24,338 nucleotides of DNA from the IMG/VR virus record IMGVR_UViG_3300006805_000156, positions 1-24,338 of that record; one strand, 5' to 3'. Position numbers and translations under genes: made by a program. Of the stretch, positions 7,542 to 15,965 are shown piece after piece. The notes below the pieces were generated by a model. It saw nothing but the letters and a program-made list of their open reading frames with translations. It ran no database searches and was not told the DNA's origin. The DNA is from a virus. Every line of letters begins with the position of its first letter. Position 1 is the stretch's first letter.

Positions 7542-8243
7542 TTAAGCAGACCGGAGCCACATATGGACAACAACATAGGGCTGCAAGTTAGCATTGACTC
7601 CAGAGACACCTGTTGCATCTGTAGCTCCACTTAGACTGTGTGTATGTGTTCCTACCGGGCTTGTAAGAGCAGTCGGGCCATCCCCACCATTATAACTACG
7701 AATAAACTCTTGTGTGGCATTACCTCCAGTACCTGCTGTAGAATCTGTTGAGCCAACATAGTGATCGTGCGCCCCTGCTGCTGCCGTGGAACCCGCCCCT
7801 AAAGTGTGGGTATGGCTTACAACAACAGAATCTTTACTGCCCCCTGTCTCACCAAGAGTATCAAAGGAAGCATCTGCACCGTTGATACCTACAAGTACTT
7901 TACCTGTGCCGAAAGCAGTCCAAGTACCGAAGCCAATCAAAGTAGCTGGATTAGTAGCTACAGAGGCATTGGTATAGATAGAACCCACAGGATAGATTAG
8001 CTGCAAAGCTGCTGTTACAAAGGCTGTAGTAGCTAGTTGAGGAGTATTAGTACCATAAGCTGCTGTGGGTGCTGTAGGTGTTCCTGTGAAAGTAGGACTT
8101 GTTGTGTCAGCCTTTGTAGCCACCGCAGTTGCAATGTTATTAAACTCAGCGTCAATCTCAGTACCTTTAACAATCTTCAAAGGATTGCCCTGTGCTAGAG
8201 AATCCTTTGAAGCAAAGTTAGTTGATTTTACATAATTAGTCAT
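7542..8243 (-). CDS. Short tail fibre / collar protein with Gp10_C-type tip
   Basis: A 233-residue adhesin-like protein. The N-terminus (NPLKIVKGTEIDAEFNNIATAVATKAD, 20-46) is typical of proteins that attach to the tail and begin a short trimeric stalk. A spacer with TFTGTPTAP follows. From about 84 comes the tip domain known from T4 gp10/gp12-like collar proteins (YPVGSIYTNAS, GTWTAFGTGKVLVG). It carries three HxH pairs, His144/146, His159/161 and His200/202; in related fibre tips such pairs bind metal ions along the trimer axis. It ends in LQPYVVVHMWLRSA, the usual ending of this family. It is encoded between the tail nozzle candidate and the cupin gene. Confidence 0.8.
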   Translation of the reverse strand: MTNYVKSTNFASKDSLAQGNPLKIVKGTEIDAEFNNIATAVATKADTTSPTFTGTPTAPTAAYGTNTPQLATTAFVTAALQLIYPVGSIYTNASVATNPATLIGFGTWTAFGTGKVLVGINGADASFDTLGETGGSKDSVVVSHTHTLGAGSTAAAGAHDHYVGSTDSTAGTGGNATQEFIRSYNGGDGPTALTSPVGTHTHSLSGATDATGVSGVNANLQPYVVVHMWLRSA

Positions 8244-8245
8244 CG

Positions 8246-9811
8246 TTAAATAATCTTTCCATTTTTAGCTAGAATCTCCAGCTTTTGAATACTAAGAGCA
8301 GAACCAGCAATATCACTTTCATATCCCGTTTGAATAACTTTACCGCTACCAGAAGGATATGCTACAATAGTTTGTAATGATGTTCCCGGAGAATAATTAG
8401 CTATATTATACTCGCTTACTCCATAATAAGCAACCCCTTGTGCAGGTATTTTAACATTCTGTGCAGAATAATTACCTGTGAAATCATATCCCCACTTAAT
8501 AGTAACAAACTGATCGCTACCTCCAATAACAACCACAGATAGTTTCTTCAAGATAGAAGATACTGTTGGGGCACCTAAGTCAGTATGATTAGTGAAATAC
8601 TGCATACGGTACGAAGATGTATTATCTAGGTAGCCAGTGTATTTACCTACATAAGCTACCTTGCCAACAAGCATTGAGTTATCTCGTAGCATACAGAATG
8701 AAGAAGGTTCCATTCCATCCCAAGTGGTTACCTTTGCAGCACCGTCTTGTAAAGGACTCCTCATATCGAAGCAGTAGACTGTCTTGAGGATTGGGAGTGT
8801 CAACAAGTAGAAACTCTCAAATGGGTTGTAGACGGACTTAATAGTTGTTAAATTCTCCCCAGCAACTGCATTCATTAAGTCAGTACGCACATTCTTACTC
8901 AAGTCCCTGAATGGAGCACTCTTCTCTTGGATGGTACGCATCACAGATCGTAGACCAGTGTTAGACAAGAATAAGACATCAGTGCCTGTGTACTGAATAG
9001 TATCACGAGCAATACAGCCGATGCCTGTGATTGTGTCTTCTAAGGTCATTGCAGCCAGAGTAGAAACTGGCCCTGTAATTAAGATGTTAGCGTTGTTATA
9101 AATAAGGATGTTATTACGTCCAAAGATAAACAAGTAGTTATTGTGTGCAGCCATTCCAACTACAGTATCGTTGCCGTTGGGCCATACGGTTGTGGTGTCT
9201 AGTGTACCAGCAGAGCCTGAGTTCCACTTATTAGGTGCATTAAGGTCGCTCCATTGAATGATAGACTTATCGGTAGCTGTGTCAACATTCCAGATACGCC
9301 CGAAAGCACTCATACAAAAGTTAGCTTTCTGAATTGTTCCACTATAGCCGGGAAGTTCACTTACTCGTCTGTACTGCGTAGTAGAGAGACTAGAATCAAA
9401 CACCAGAGGGTCATGCCCGATCTGGAATGCAAATGCAGCTCCTCCTTGTGAACAGATACTCCAGTTGTCTGCTGTAATGACAGGAGCAGTTCCGCCACCA
9501 CCATAAGTAATCTCAGTCAGTGTACCTGATACTAAACGAAATACTTTATTATTACCTGCACACATGACATAGGTTGAACCGTCATCACCAACGTGCTCAC
9601 CGAGTGTACGAACTGCGAAGCCATCTAAGGCAGCATTGTAGACGTGCTGTGGAACCCAGCCCTTACGAGCACCAATGCGTCCATACTGGTCAATGACACA
9701 GTTGTTAGCCACTAAAGCAAAGCCAGAAGCTAGGTCTAATGAACTATCCTGAGTATTAAGACCATAGAAGCCCGGTGCTGTGATTGAGAATGTTTGTAAA
9801 GGTTGTGCCAT
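8246..9811 (-). CDS. Tail nozzle / tail tubular protein B-like structural protein (candidate)
   Basis: A 521-residue beta-rich virion protein. It begins with PGFYGLNTQDSSLDLASGFA (13-32) and CVIDQYGRIGARKGW (38-52), an opening shared by many podovirus tail proteins next to the adaptor. Repeated short strands with W, G and D follow (NNYLFIFGRNNILIYN, DVLFLSNTGLRSVM), consistent with a propeller-like region. It comes directly after the head-tail adaptor gene (gap of three bases), where T7 has gp12 (nozzle). It is shorter than T7 gp12 (about 794 residues), so the match is positional and by general character only. It could also be another tail hub or stabilisation protein. Confidence 0.55.
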   Translation of the reverse strand: MAQPLQTFSITAPGFYGLNTQDSSLDLASGFALVANNCVIDQYGRIGARKGWVPQHVYNAALDGFAVRTLGEHVGDDGSTYVMCAGNNKVFRLVSGTLTEITYGGGGTAPVITADNWSICSQGGAAFAFQIGHDPLVFDSSLSTTQYRRVSELPGYSGTIQKANFCMSAFGRIWNVDTATDKSIIQWSDLNAPNKWNSGSAGTLDTTTVWPNGNDTVVGMAAHNNYLFIFGRNNILIYNNANILITGPVSTLAAMTLEDTITGIGCIARDTIQYTGTDVLFLSNTGLRSVMRTIQEKSAPFRDLSKNVRTDLMNAVAGENLTTIKSVYNPFESFYLLTLPILKTVYCFDMRSPLQDGAAKVTTWDGMEPSSFCMLRDNSMLVGKVAYVGKYTGYLDNTSSYRMQYFTNHTDLGAPTVSSILKKLSVVVIGGSDQFVTIKWGYDFTGNYSAQNVKIPAQGVAYYGVSEYNIANYSPGTSLQTIVAYPSGSGKVIQTGYESDIAGSALSIQKLEILAKNGKII

Positions 9812-9814
9812 AGG

Positions 9815-10474
9815 TTATACCCAATTCCATATATCTTCTTCAGGATAACGACTAGCCTCAATAGCAATAGCATCAGCTAAAGAACTCTTATACATTGAAT
9901 ATGCCTCTGAACTATTAAGTCCACCGTCTTCACCTCGTTCTACCAGTGCTCGTGCATAAGCAAGCAACATCACAGGTTCACGGACTACAAACATCCGATC
10001 TGCATCAACTACTAAATCAGGCTGCGGGATATAGAGATTAAAGTATATCTCATACGTTTTATCAGGGACAGGATACAAATCTACTTGTGTATCGCCTGCT
10101 GAAGACAGTCCGTTAAAGTTATAGTAATTAGGGATTCCCTGAGGTGGTACATCAGAGCCTAAGAACAGCTGAGTCATCTCTCTACTGCCTTTAGACGAGA
10201 GATAACAGCGTCCTGTCTTGTTATAAATCTCAATTACTTTAAAGCGAGACTGTGTACCTACCAAGGAATAGTTAAAGATTCCTGCTGTGGTATTTGCTGT
10301 TAGGGTAGTTGATAAAGAGTTCCAATTATAGGCATCCTCTACTTGTCGTTTAGCATCATTAATAAACTTACCGATTACTTTAGAAAGTATATTCTCATTA
10401 ACAGCCCCTACTGGCGGCTCTCGCAATCTAATGAGCACATCGTTGACCATATCTAAGAATGTTGGAAGAGCCAT
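9815..10474 (-). CDS. Head-tail adaptor protein (SU10 / gp11-like)
   Basis: A 219-residue protein that would bind beneath the portal and join head to tail. The N-terminal helical part (FLDMVNDVLIRLREPPVGAV, 6-25; IGKFINDAKRQVEDAYNWN, 34-52) is characteristic of podovirus adaptors of the SU10/phiEco32 kind, which have the same fold as T7 gp11. A beta-rich insertion follows, with a PDKTYEIYFNLYIPQPDL segment and a C-terminal helical region (REPVMLLAYARALVERGEDGG). The length is normal. It starts two bases after the stop of the DUF6496-like gene and leads straight into the nozzle candidate, which supports the call. Confidence 0.8.
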   Translation of the reverse strand: MALPTFLDMVNDVLIRLREPPVGAVNENILSKVIGKFINDAKRQVEDAYNWNSLSTTLTANTTAGIFNYSLVGTQSRFKVIEIYNKTGRCYLSSKGSREMTQLFLGSDVPPQGIPNYYNFNGLSSAGDTQVDLYPVPDKTYEIYFNLYIPQPDLVVDADRMFVVREPVMLLAYARALVERGEDGGLNSSEAYSMYKSSLADAIAIEASRYPEEDIWNWV

Positions 10475-10476
10475 GA

Positions 10477-10668
10477 TTATTTCTTACCTTTATTAGTTGC
10501 TGTTCGTTGACCGCGCTTAGGTAAGTTCTTAGCCTCGCTGATTGCAATTGCAACGGCTTGCTTTGGATTAGTCACCACCTTTCCACCTTTACCTGAATGC
10601 AGTGTTCCTGTCTTAAACTCGTGCATGACTTTACCTGTCTTAGCAGCCATCTGTTTCTTTGTAGCCAT
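10477..10668 (-). CDS. Small basic protein, DUF6496-like
   Basis: A 63-residue, lysine-rich protein. The pattern GKVMHEFKTGTLHSG (12-26) followed by KQAVAIAISEA (40-50) and a basic tail is that of the DUF6496 family, common in phages and of unknown function. I chose ATG 10668, which has an AGGATAAGT binding site; the frame continues upstream to 10752, but that part overlaps the preceding gene and does not look like the family. The high charge could suit DNA or protein binding inside the virion, but this is a guess. The neighbours are a small membrane protein upstream and the adaptor downstream. Confidence 0.75.
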   Translation of the reverse strand: MATKKQMAAKTGKVMHEFKTGTLHSGKGGKVVTNPKQAVAIAISEAKNLPKRGQRTATNKGKK

Positions 10669-10669
10669 A

Positions 10670-10903
10670 TTACTTATCCTCTTTCTTTTCAAGTTTATCT
10701 TCAATGCGCCTAAGCATGGTGAATAATTCTCCTTGGAAGGATTTAAACTCATCTTTAGGCATATAGTTCTTCGCTATCTCTTCTCGTAGTCTGTATAGAT
10801 CATCTTTAAGAACCTGTACTGCTGACCAAAGTTCCCGAGCAAACCACCCTGTTACAGAAGCTGCACAGCCGAGGAAGATATTAATTAAGGCTTGTGTTTC
10901 CAT
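10670..10903 (-). CDS. Small membrane protein with a cytoplasmic-type coiled coil
   Basis: A 77-residue protein with one N-terminal hydrophobic segment (LINIFLGCAASVTGWFA, 6-22) and a charged helical remainder (VLKDDLYRLREEIAKNY, 31-47; LRRIEDKLEKKEDK at the end) likely to form a coiled coil. Similar short proteins recur in podoviruses and are often left as hypothetical or called holin-like. The topology resembles XhlA-type haemolysin-associated or i-spanin-like proteins, but I see no decisive motif. It starts one base after the preceding membrane protein ends. It may assist lysis or sit in the membrane during assembly. Confidence 0.65.
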   Translation of the reverse strand: METQALINIFLGCAASVTGWFARELWSAVQVLKDDLYRLREEIAKNYMPKDEFKSFQGELFTMLRRIEDKLEKKEDK

Positions 10904-10904
10904 G

Positions 10905-11189
10905 TTATTCTATGTGCTTTCCAACAGGGTCAAAGTAGTTAAGCGGGATAGCCATCAGACGAGCTACAGAGCCTCGCCAATCGTCATTGTGAATCAGTCG
11001 CTCCAAACGTTTGCTGAATAGGTACTCACCTTTTTGAGGCCAGTCCCACATCAGCAAAGCAAGCTCTGAGTAGTTCGCCAGTACGTCCAGCAAGGCAGCA
11101 ATGAAAGTCACTGGAGCCAGTAGCTTCCACCACCCACCACGCTCGTACTGAATGGCTATGGGGAACAGAAGGGCAAGCAGGATAGTCAT
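10905..11189 (-). CDS. Small phage membrane protein of unknown function
   Basis: A 94-residue protein with a short N-terminal hydrophobic stretch ([11 protein letters not shown], 3-13), a second membrane segment ([17 protein letters not shown], 23-39) and a conserved-looking soluble tail ([21 protein letters not shown], about 45-65; [19 protein letters not shown] at the end). I recall this pattern from many phages of proteobacteria, always without a known function. It overlaps the preceding gene by four bases (ATGA) and is followed one base later by another small membrane protein, so the pair may act together. Confidence 0.65.
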   Translation of the reverse strand: MTILLALLFPIAIQYERGGWWKLLAPVTFIAALLDVLANYSELALLMWDWPQKGEYLFSKRLERLIHNDDWRGSVARLMAIPLNYFDPVGKHIE

Positions 11190-11470
11190 TTGGGGTACAG
11201 CACTTTAACTGCGAGACAAGCATCTTTGTACGCTTGAATCTGTGCAGCATCATCCTTCACCAAGCCGTCAATCAGGTCAAGCAATGGTGGATAAGCCGCT
11301 GCTCGGAGTTCTTGGTAGGTTGGCGCTGGTGGGATGTCAGCGGGTTCTGGGGTGTTGCCTTCTGAGAGCCATGCGAGGTAGGCTGCATAGTCTGTGTTGG
11401 CTTCGTCAGCGGGAATGCTGGCGCTGTCGGACAGACGAGTGATGATGTCGGTATTAGTTAGTTTGTACAT
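11186..11470 (-). CDS. Fibre-associated small protein, XkdW-like or chaperone-like
   Basis: A 94-residue acidic protein. The start at ATG 11470 follows the stop of the preceding fibre gene (11472-11474) by one base; the frame is open up to 11497 but the earlier start would overlap that gene. The N-terminus has [15 protein letters not shown]. The middle is Asp/Glu/Pro-rich. The C-terminus ([23 protein letters not shown], then [13 protein letters not shown]) recalls phage proteins that follow fibre genes and are compared with XkdW or fibre-assembly factors. Position directly after a fibre gene fits a chaperone or accessory role, but this is inference. Confidence 0.55.
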   Translation of the reverse strand: MYKLTNTDIITRLSDSASIPADEANTDYAAYLAWLSEGNTPEPADIPPAPTYQELRAAAYPPLLDLIDGLVKDDAAQIQAYKDACLAVKVLYPK

Positions 11471-11471
11471 A

Positions 11472-12425
11472 TCAGAGTTCCGCTGAAAGAAAGCCACTTG
11501 AGTTACTAAAATCGTATTGACCTGCTGTACTCGTAGTTACAGCATAAGTTACGGATGTCGAGACATAGTTGTACACACCAGAACCAGTAAAACCAGCACC
11601 AGTAATCGAAGCCGCTACGGTGGCTGTTGGAGCAGCCCGCATCTCAACATCAAAATACGCAGTGACATAAGCGGCACCCGATGTAGTTAAATAACCCACA
11701 GAGCGGATAAATGGAAAGGGTCTTCCGTATCGTTTACACAACGCCAACTCAGTGCCATAAGGACGGTAGTCGAAGGATGTGGCTGTGCTGCCTTTTTCTA
11801 GCTGCATATCACCAATAGCAAAACTCCTGCTTGTTATGGCCCCAACAGCATGGGACACCTGAACTGCCAAGCCGTTATTTGCATCACTAGGCCCTAGCGT
11901 TACCGTTAACGAAAAGGGTGTTAACACCGCATTCGGAAGCGTCAAAACGGTAGTTCCACCTATTTGAGTTACGGCATTGAAAATATCTTTTACGGTGGCT
12001 TTTGATATGGAAACGGTAGATGTTATTGAAGCACCCGTATCTTGATAAAGATAACCCGTAAAGGTTACTGCCTTTGAATTTAAATCAAGACAATTTAATG
12101 CTTCAATACGTTGCCCAAAAACGATAATTCCTGAACCCGTAGTAGTAACGCTCGTCAACCACTGGCCATACCCCGAGTTAGTACCAGATAAGGGCGATTG
12201 AACAATGCTGCCTGTTACTGTGGTAAATGAAATAGGAGCTACAAAGATTCGATCAGCACCACCATAAACAATCGTGTTATTGGCGGCTACCACATTACCT
12301 CGTTGCGCTACAAGACATGAACCGTTGATAATTCGGTTCTTAAACCCAAACCCTGTAGCCGCTGTGTTCTGGCTAGAGGCATCGTTAAACGCGAGGCCGT
12401 TCGTGCCGTTAATTGAGATACTCAT
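11472..12425 (-). CDS. Tail fibre / receptor-binding protein
   Basis: A 317-residue, Ser/Thr/Gly-rich beta protein. It begins with a short attachment region ([23 protein letters not shown], 3-25). The phage fibre marker [15 protein letters not shown] (29-43) introduces a carbohydrate-binding-like jelly-roll, closed by [21 protein letters not shown] and LCKRY (around 206-235), a pairing seen in many phage fibres. The final ~80 residues are a separate beta-rich domain with no recognised family. It is encoded immediately after a C1q-like fibre (TAAATG junction) and before a small possible accessory protein. Its likely role is binding a surface sugar. Confidence 0.75.
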   Translation of the reverse strand: MSISINGTNGLAFNDASSQNTAATGFGFKNRIINGSCLVAQRGNVVAANNTIVYGGADRIFVAPISFTTVTGSIVQSPLSGTNSGYGQWLTSVTTTGSGIIVFGQRIEALNCLDLNSKAVTFTGYLYQDTGASITSTVSISKATVKDIFNAVTQIGGTTVLTLPNAVLTPFSLTVTLGPSDANNGLAVQVSHAVGAITSRSFAIGDMQLEKGSTATSFDYRPYGTELALCKRYGRPFPFIRSVGYLTTSGAAYVTAYFDVEMRAAPTATVAASITGAGFTGSGVYNYVSTSVTYAVTTSTAGQYDFSNSSGFLSAEL

Positions 12426-12968
12426 TTATGCGCTCCTTACCATTGCTGCTTGGAAATAAGTGTTAGTAGAATTAGCAGATAAAACTTGTGCGGCTCCTGA
12501 GTATTGTGATAAATATACTTCAATGAAATCAGTGGAGCCGTTCATGTAGACAAGTGCTGTGATAGTTGGGTTGTACCATCCGTTAGCATTGCCAGACCCA
12601 GTATTTACCGCCTTAGCTGCTGATAAATTTTTATAGATAGCAATGATGGTAGACAGTGTCGCTAAGGCACCATTAAAAAATGCGCCACTTGTTATTTGAT
12701 AATATCCGGCTACTGTAGGTGTAAACCGATAGTTCGTAGTTGCATCAAAACAGGTAGCGGTATCAAATTCTTTTGTTTGAAATTGAAGTTTTGTGGCGGT
12801 GGAAGTTGGAATGCTTTGAGCCACACTCTGATAAGCACTAAAGCAAGGCCCATTAACCGCCATAGTCGCCGTACTAGCAGGCACCGTTATCACAAAATTA
12901 GAGGCTGAATTGGTCGCATCTAATGTAACTGACCCGCCGCTTGCCGTTGATAATTTAATTTGTCCCAT
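12426..12968 (-). CDS. Fibre with C1q/TNF-like globular head
   Basis: A 180-residue protein. The first ~38 residues (IKLSTASGGSVTLDATNSAS; FVITVPASTA) form a beta attachment segment. From about 42 follows a C1q-like jelly-roll: FSAYQSVAQSIPTSTATKLQF (recognised in part), FTPTVAGYYQITSGAFF around 82-98, and a closing NTYFQAAMVRSA. C1q-like heads trimerise and bind surface ligands in phage fibres. Its start overlaps the end of the GIY-YIG gene by 14 bases. It probably forms a separate adhesin or part of a branched fibre with its neighbours. Confidence 0.8.
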   Translation of the reverse strand: MGQIKLSTASGGSVTLDATNSASNFVITVPASTATMAVNGPCFSAYQSVAQSIPTSTATKLQFQTKEFDTATCFDATTNYRFTPTVAGYYQITSGAFFNGALATLSTIIAIYKNLSAAKAVNTGSGNANGWYNPTITALVYMNGSTDFIEVYLSQYSGAAQVLSANSTNTYFQAAMVRSA

Positions 12969-13638
12969 TTTGTTCCCTTGTTAATTTAGCTATTCGGATA
13001 GCTTCCCTATGCTCTGGAGTCCACGTAATACCCACATTCCAAGATGTTCCACCTTTTAATCCTTTATTCCAAGCAATTTGCCCTTTAGATGAAACACTCA
13101 TTTTCTCCAAAGTTTCCTTAGATTTAACTCTACCCGTATTCGCTAAACTAATACGTTTTTTAGCTTCATCACTTAATGGGGGCGGTTTTTTACCCAAGTG
13201 CGCCAAACGATTCTTTTGGTTAGATTCCTCTAAGTGCTTACAACCTTTCCTTGGGGAAGGTCGGCCTAACGCTGCCAATCTGTTTTTTTCATTGGAAGCC
13301 GCACTGTGTTTCTTACCTTTAAAATGGGACACAGTTCCAGTAGTATCAAACCCACAAACCAATTGTCGCGCTTTGTTAAAAAACAGAGGGTTCCTTGCAA
13401 TATCAAAACACTCATGCAAGAAAATCTCATGCTCTAACGCCACTTTTCGAGATGGCCATACGGCTAATATCTCTTTGGTAACGGTAACTTCTTTACTCTT
13501 AAGCAGTGGTTTTAGCACCGTTGAGGTACCCAGATATGCGTCCTCAGAAGCAAGACCATTAAACGAGCGAACCCCAACGTAAAAACGCATACCCATATAC
13601 GGCTCCCTAGCGGCAAGCATATAGGTGTAGTGCTGCAT
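12955..13638 (-). CDS. GIY-YIG homing endonuclease with NUMOD3 repeats
   Basis: A 227-residue mobile endonuclease. The catalytic part, residues 1-92, has YTYMLA (4-9) and FYVGVR (19-24) in place of GIY/YIG, Arg24, a Glu-rich helix (ALEHEIFLHE, 67-76) with the likely metal-binding Glu, and NPLFFNKA (83-90) with the conserved Asn. The rest carries NUMOD3-type DNA-binding repeats: FKGKKHSAAS, SPRKGCKHLEESN, NTGRVKSKETLEKMS. The start overlaps the stop of the S74 fibre gene by one base (TAATG), and the stop lies 14 bases inside the C1q fibre gene. It is thus inserted between two fibre genes without breaking either, and is probably translated by coupling. It would cut the same locus in a related phage lacking it. 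Confidence 0.9.
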   Translation of the reverse strand: MQHYTYMLAAREPYMGMRFYVGVRSFNGLASEDAYLGTSTVLKPLLKSKEVTVTKEILAVWPSRKVALEHEIFLHECFDIARNPLFFNKARQLVCGFDTTGTVSHFKGKKHSAASNEKNRLAALGRPSPRKGCKHLEESNQKNRLAHLGKKPPPLSDEAKKRISLANTGRVKSKETLEKMSVSSKGQIAWNKGLKGGTSWNVGITWTPEHREAIRIAKLTREQNGTN

Positions 13639-14540
13639 TATTTGTTCTCCAGAATAGCGATGCGTTTACGCAGGGATTGAAGTTCGGCTACGAGGTCAGC
13701 AATGACTTCAGGTGTACTTGCTTGCATAGCTTGGTACTTAGGCTTGCCGTCTTCGTCGACAGCATCCTTCTCGCCGCTCACACTACCGGGGTACACCTCT
13801 TGGAACTTGTGAGCTAAGAAGCCACGGGTGTGTGAGCCATCGGCTTTCCATGTGTACTCAATCGGCTGGAGTGCGTCAATGCGATCACCAGCACCCGACA
13901 CTGCACCGATAACTTCTTTTAAGCGGTAGTCAGAAGAGGTGTTGTAGAGAACTGCTGTCGTTCCTACATGGGTGATGGAACCAATTTCTATAGCCGAACG
14001 ACGAAAACTTTGAAATACAGCGCCTGAAACAGAAGCATTGTTGTTTATGGCTATATACGTACCCGCTCCTGAAATGGCTACACCCGGCGCTGATAAAGAA
14101 GCCCCCCCCACCAACAAATTCCCACTAGCATCCAGCATCATCGCCTGTGTGAATGTGATGGCTGCGCCTGCTGTGCCGGAGGGGGCTGTGTACCAAGCAA
14201 ACTTGCCAGCTTCGGAGGCTACATAAGTTGCATAATTTGTAGTAGCGTATTTAAACCCAGTGGCTGAAAGATAAGAATTAGTTGATATGTAACTATTTGC
14301 CGCGTCTGCAAAGATTGCTGCACCTGTGTTAACTTGTAGCGCCTTATACCCACCACCCCAAGCACTAGGAGTAACCCCCAAGCCGAGGTTGCCAGAAGCA
14401 TCTTTAACCACCTGCCCAGAGCCAAGATTAACTACACCAGTACCACCCGTGAGTGTGCCTGTGTAGGAAAGGTTACCCGTGCTCACATCTGTGATTGCTG
14501 GGGTAGTAATCCCCGTAGTTCCATTTAAAACGATTGTCAT
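13638..14540 (-). CDS. Tail fibre with self-cleaving Peptidase_S74 chaperone
   Basis: A 300-residue fibre. Residues 1-~195 are Gly/Thr/Ser-rich beta-helical-type sequence with two short LDASGNLLVGG / KDASGNLGLGV repeats (46-56, 136-146). The C-terminal ~100 residues are an intramolecular chaperone of the S74 / endosialidase type: SDYRLK with Ser203 and Lys208 (same spacing as the Ser911-Lys916 dyad of the phage K1F endosialidase), RIDALQPIEYTWK (220-232), GFLAHKFQEVYP (240-251) and a closing coiled coil (ADLVAELQSLRKRIAILE, 281-298). The domain helps the fibre trimerise and then cuts itself off. A good AAGGAA binding site precedes the ATG at 14540. Confidence 0.88.
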   Translation of the reverse strand: MTIVLNGTTGITTPAITDVSTGNLSYTGTLTGGTGVVNLGSGQVVKDASGNLGLGVTPSAWGGGYKALQVNTGAAIFADAANSYISTNSYLSATGFKYATTNYATYVASEAGKFAWYTAPSGTAGAAITFTQAMMLDASGNLLVGGASLSAPGVAISGAGTYIAINNNASVSGAVFQSFRRSAIEIGSITHVGTTAVLYNTSSDYRLKEVIGAVSGAGDRIDALQPIEYTWKADGSHTRGFLAHKFQEVYPGSVSGEKDAVDEDGKPKYQAMQASTPEVIADLVAELQSLRKRIAILENK

Positions 14541-14550
14541 GTTTGTTCCT

Positions 14551-15960
14551 TTACAAGATTACCCAAGTGCTACCGGAGGGCACGGTGACCGCGATTCCGG
14601 CGTTAATAACCAGCGGCCCGGTACTTGATGCGTTGTTGCCAGTAGTCAAGGTGTAGCTCACACTCACAATGGCGTTGTTCTCGTACATGATGGGGTTGCC
14701 ACCACCACCAGAAGCACCACCCACGCCAGACCATGCTGTGCCGTTGTATCCTTCAAATTGCACGTTGTCAGTGTTGAATCGAAAGTAGCCTGCTGCTGGT
14801 GATCCGTTACGCTGGGCGGTAGTTCCTGAAGGAATAATCTCAGCACCTGTTGCGCTGGTCTGAACTCCCAGACTCACTAGAGCTGCTGCGGCTGTTGTGG
14901 CGTTTGTGCCACCATTGACAAAAGCGAGAGGAGTTGAATTCCAGTTTGTTGCCGTACCATTAGTTGTTAAGAACTTCCCGGTATTACCTGTTTGGGAAGG
15001 TGTAAAAGAAGCTGCAAGTGTTGCACTATTAGCTGCATTCGTTGCTGAAGTGCCTGCACTGGTGGCACTAGTGGCTGCACTAGAGGCGCTAGAGCTTGCA
15101 TTGGTTGCGCTTGTATTAGCATTGGTAGCACTCGTAGAAGCATTAGATGCCTGAGTAGTTGCTGTGCTGGCACTAGAGGCTGCACTAGAGGCGCTAGAGT
15201 TTGCGTTAGTTGCACTTGTAGACGCGCTGGTGGCACTAGAGGCTGCACTGATAGCACTAGAGGCTGCATTAGATGCCTGAGTAGTTGCTGTGCTGGCACT
15301 GGAGGATGCACTGGTGGCGCTGGAGGCTGCATTCGATGCCTGTGTAGTTGCTGTGCTGACACTAGAGGCTGCACTGGTAGCACTTGCAGAAGCATTCGAT
15401 GCCTGAGTAGTTGCTGTGCTGGCACTTGTAGATGCACTAGAAGCACTTGTAGATGCACTGGTAGCACTCGTAGAAGCTGATGAAGCACTTGATGATGCAT
15501 TAGTAGCCTGCGTAGTTGCAGTTGATGCTGAACTAGAAGCACTTATAGCACTCGTAGAAGCTGCTGAAGCACTTGATGCTGCATTAGTAGCTTGAGTAGT
15601 TGCAGTCGCTGCTGAAGCTGCTGAAACTAATGCTGATGTGTTAGCGTTTGTAGCAGATGTTCCTGCGCTGGTTGAACTTGCTGCTGCTGAAATCGCTGAT
15701 GTATTTGCAGCAGATGCAGAAGATGCTGCCGATACCGAACTAGAGGATGCATTAGAAGCTGACAAAGTAGCACTAGCAGCTTGGGTTGCTGCTGTGGTAG
15801 CTGAAGTAGTTGCTCCAGAGGCCGCTACAGTTGCTGTGTTGGCACTATTAGTTGCACTTGCTGCCGATGTTGCTGCTGCTGTTGAAAGAGAAGCTAAGAG
15901 CGCAACTTCAATGTCTGTTGTGGCATCTCCTGTGCCTCCTACTCCGCGATAGATACCCAT
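14551..15960 (-). CDS. Tail fibre with long Ala/Ser/Thr heptad-repeat stalk
   Basis: A 469-residue fibre. A short N-terminal motif (YRGVGGTGDATTDIEVALLA, 4-23) probably docks on the tail. Residues ~25-325 are almost only Ala, Ser, Thr, Asn and Gln in heptads such as SASTATT-QASNAAS-SATSASS, with Ala at two positions three residues apart. This is the 'phage tail fibre repeat' style of stalk known from lambda side-tail fibres. A C-terminal domain follows from about 345 (FVNGGTNATTAAAALVSLGV; AAGYFRFNTDNVQFEGYNGT; TWVIL end). Six copies of a TATTQA(S/T)NA unit are visible. It is the first gene of the fibre cassette, after a 55-residue protein. At 469 residues with a small tip, it may need other fibres to complete receptor binding. 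Confidence 0.8.
   Translation of the reverse strand: MGIYRGVGGTGDATTDIEVALLASLSTAAATSAASATNSANTATVAASGATTSATTAATQAASATLSASNASSSSVSAASSASAANTSAISAAASSTSAGTSATNANTSALVSAASAATATTQATNAASSASAASTSAISASSSASTATTQATNASSSASSASTSATSASTSASSASTSASTATTQASNASASATSAASSVSTATTQASNAASSATSASSSASTATTQASNAASSAISAASSATSASTSATNANSSASSAASSASTATTQASNASTSATNANTSATNASSSASSAATSATSAGTSATNAANSATLAASFTPSQTGNTGKFLTTNGTATNWNSTPLAFVNGGTNATTAAAALVSLGVQTSATGAEIIPSGTTAQRNGSPAAGYFRFNTDNVQFEGYNGTAWSGVGGASGGGGNPIMYENNAIVSVSYTLTTGNNASSTGPLVINAGIAVTVPSGSTWVIL
15140..15600 (-). repeat. Degenerate 21-base tandem repeats in the fibre stalk
   Basis: Copies of GCATT(A/C)-G(A/T)(A/T)GC(C/T)TG(A/T/C)GTAGTTGC (plus-strand reading) start at 15140, 15266, 15329, 15392, 15497 and 15581. 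The distances are 126, 63, 63, 105 and 84, all multiples of 21 bases, that is seven residues. The repeats encode the heptads of the stalk. They could expand or contract by recombination without changing the frame. Confidence 0.75.
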
Positions 15961-15965
15961 TGTTA

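Noticed and set aside
7538-7630. Longer start for the cupin gene (ATG 7630)
   Set aside because: It would overlap the fibre gene by 89 bases and add residues unlike a cupin. ATG 7537 directly follows the fibre stop.
15140-15600. Regularly spaced repeats considered as a CRISPR array
   Set aside because: The intervals are multiples of 21 bases, vary in number and are themselves repetitive; the whole stretch is an open frame of heptads.
14897-15952. Ala/Val/Leu-rich open frames on the plus strand and a Leu/Gln-rich second frame on the minus strand
   Set aside because: They mirror the repetitive Ala/Ser/Thr codons of the fibre stalk. Their low-complexity sequence follows from the 21-base repeat.
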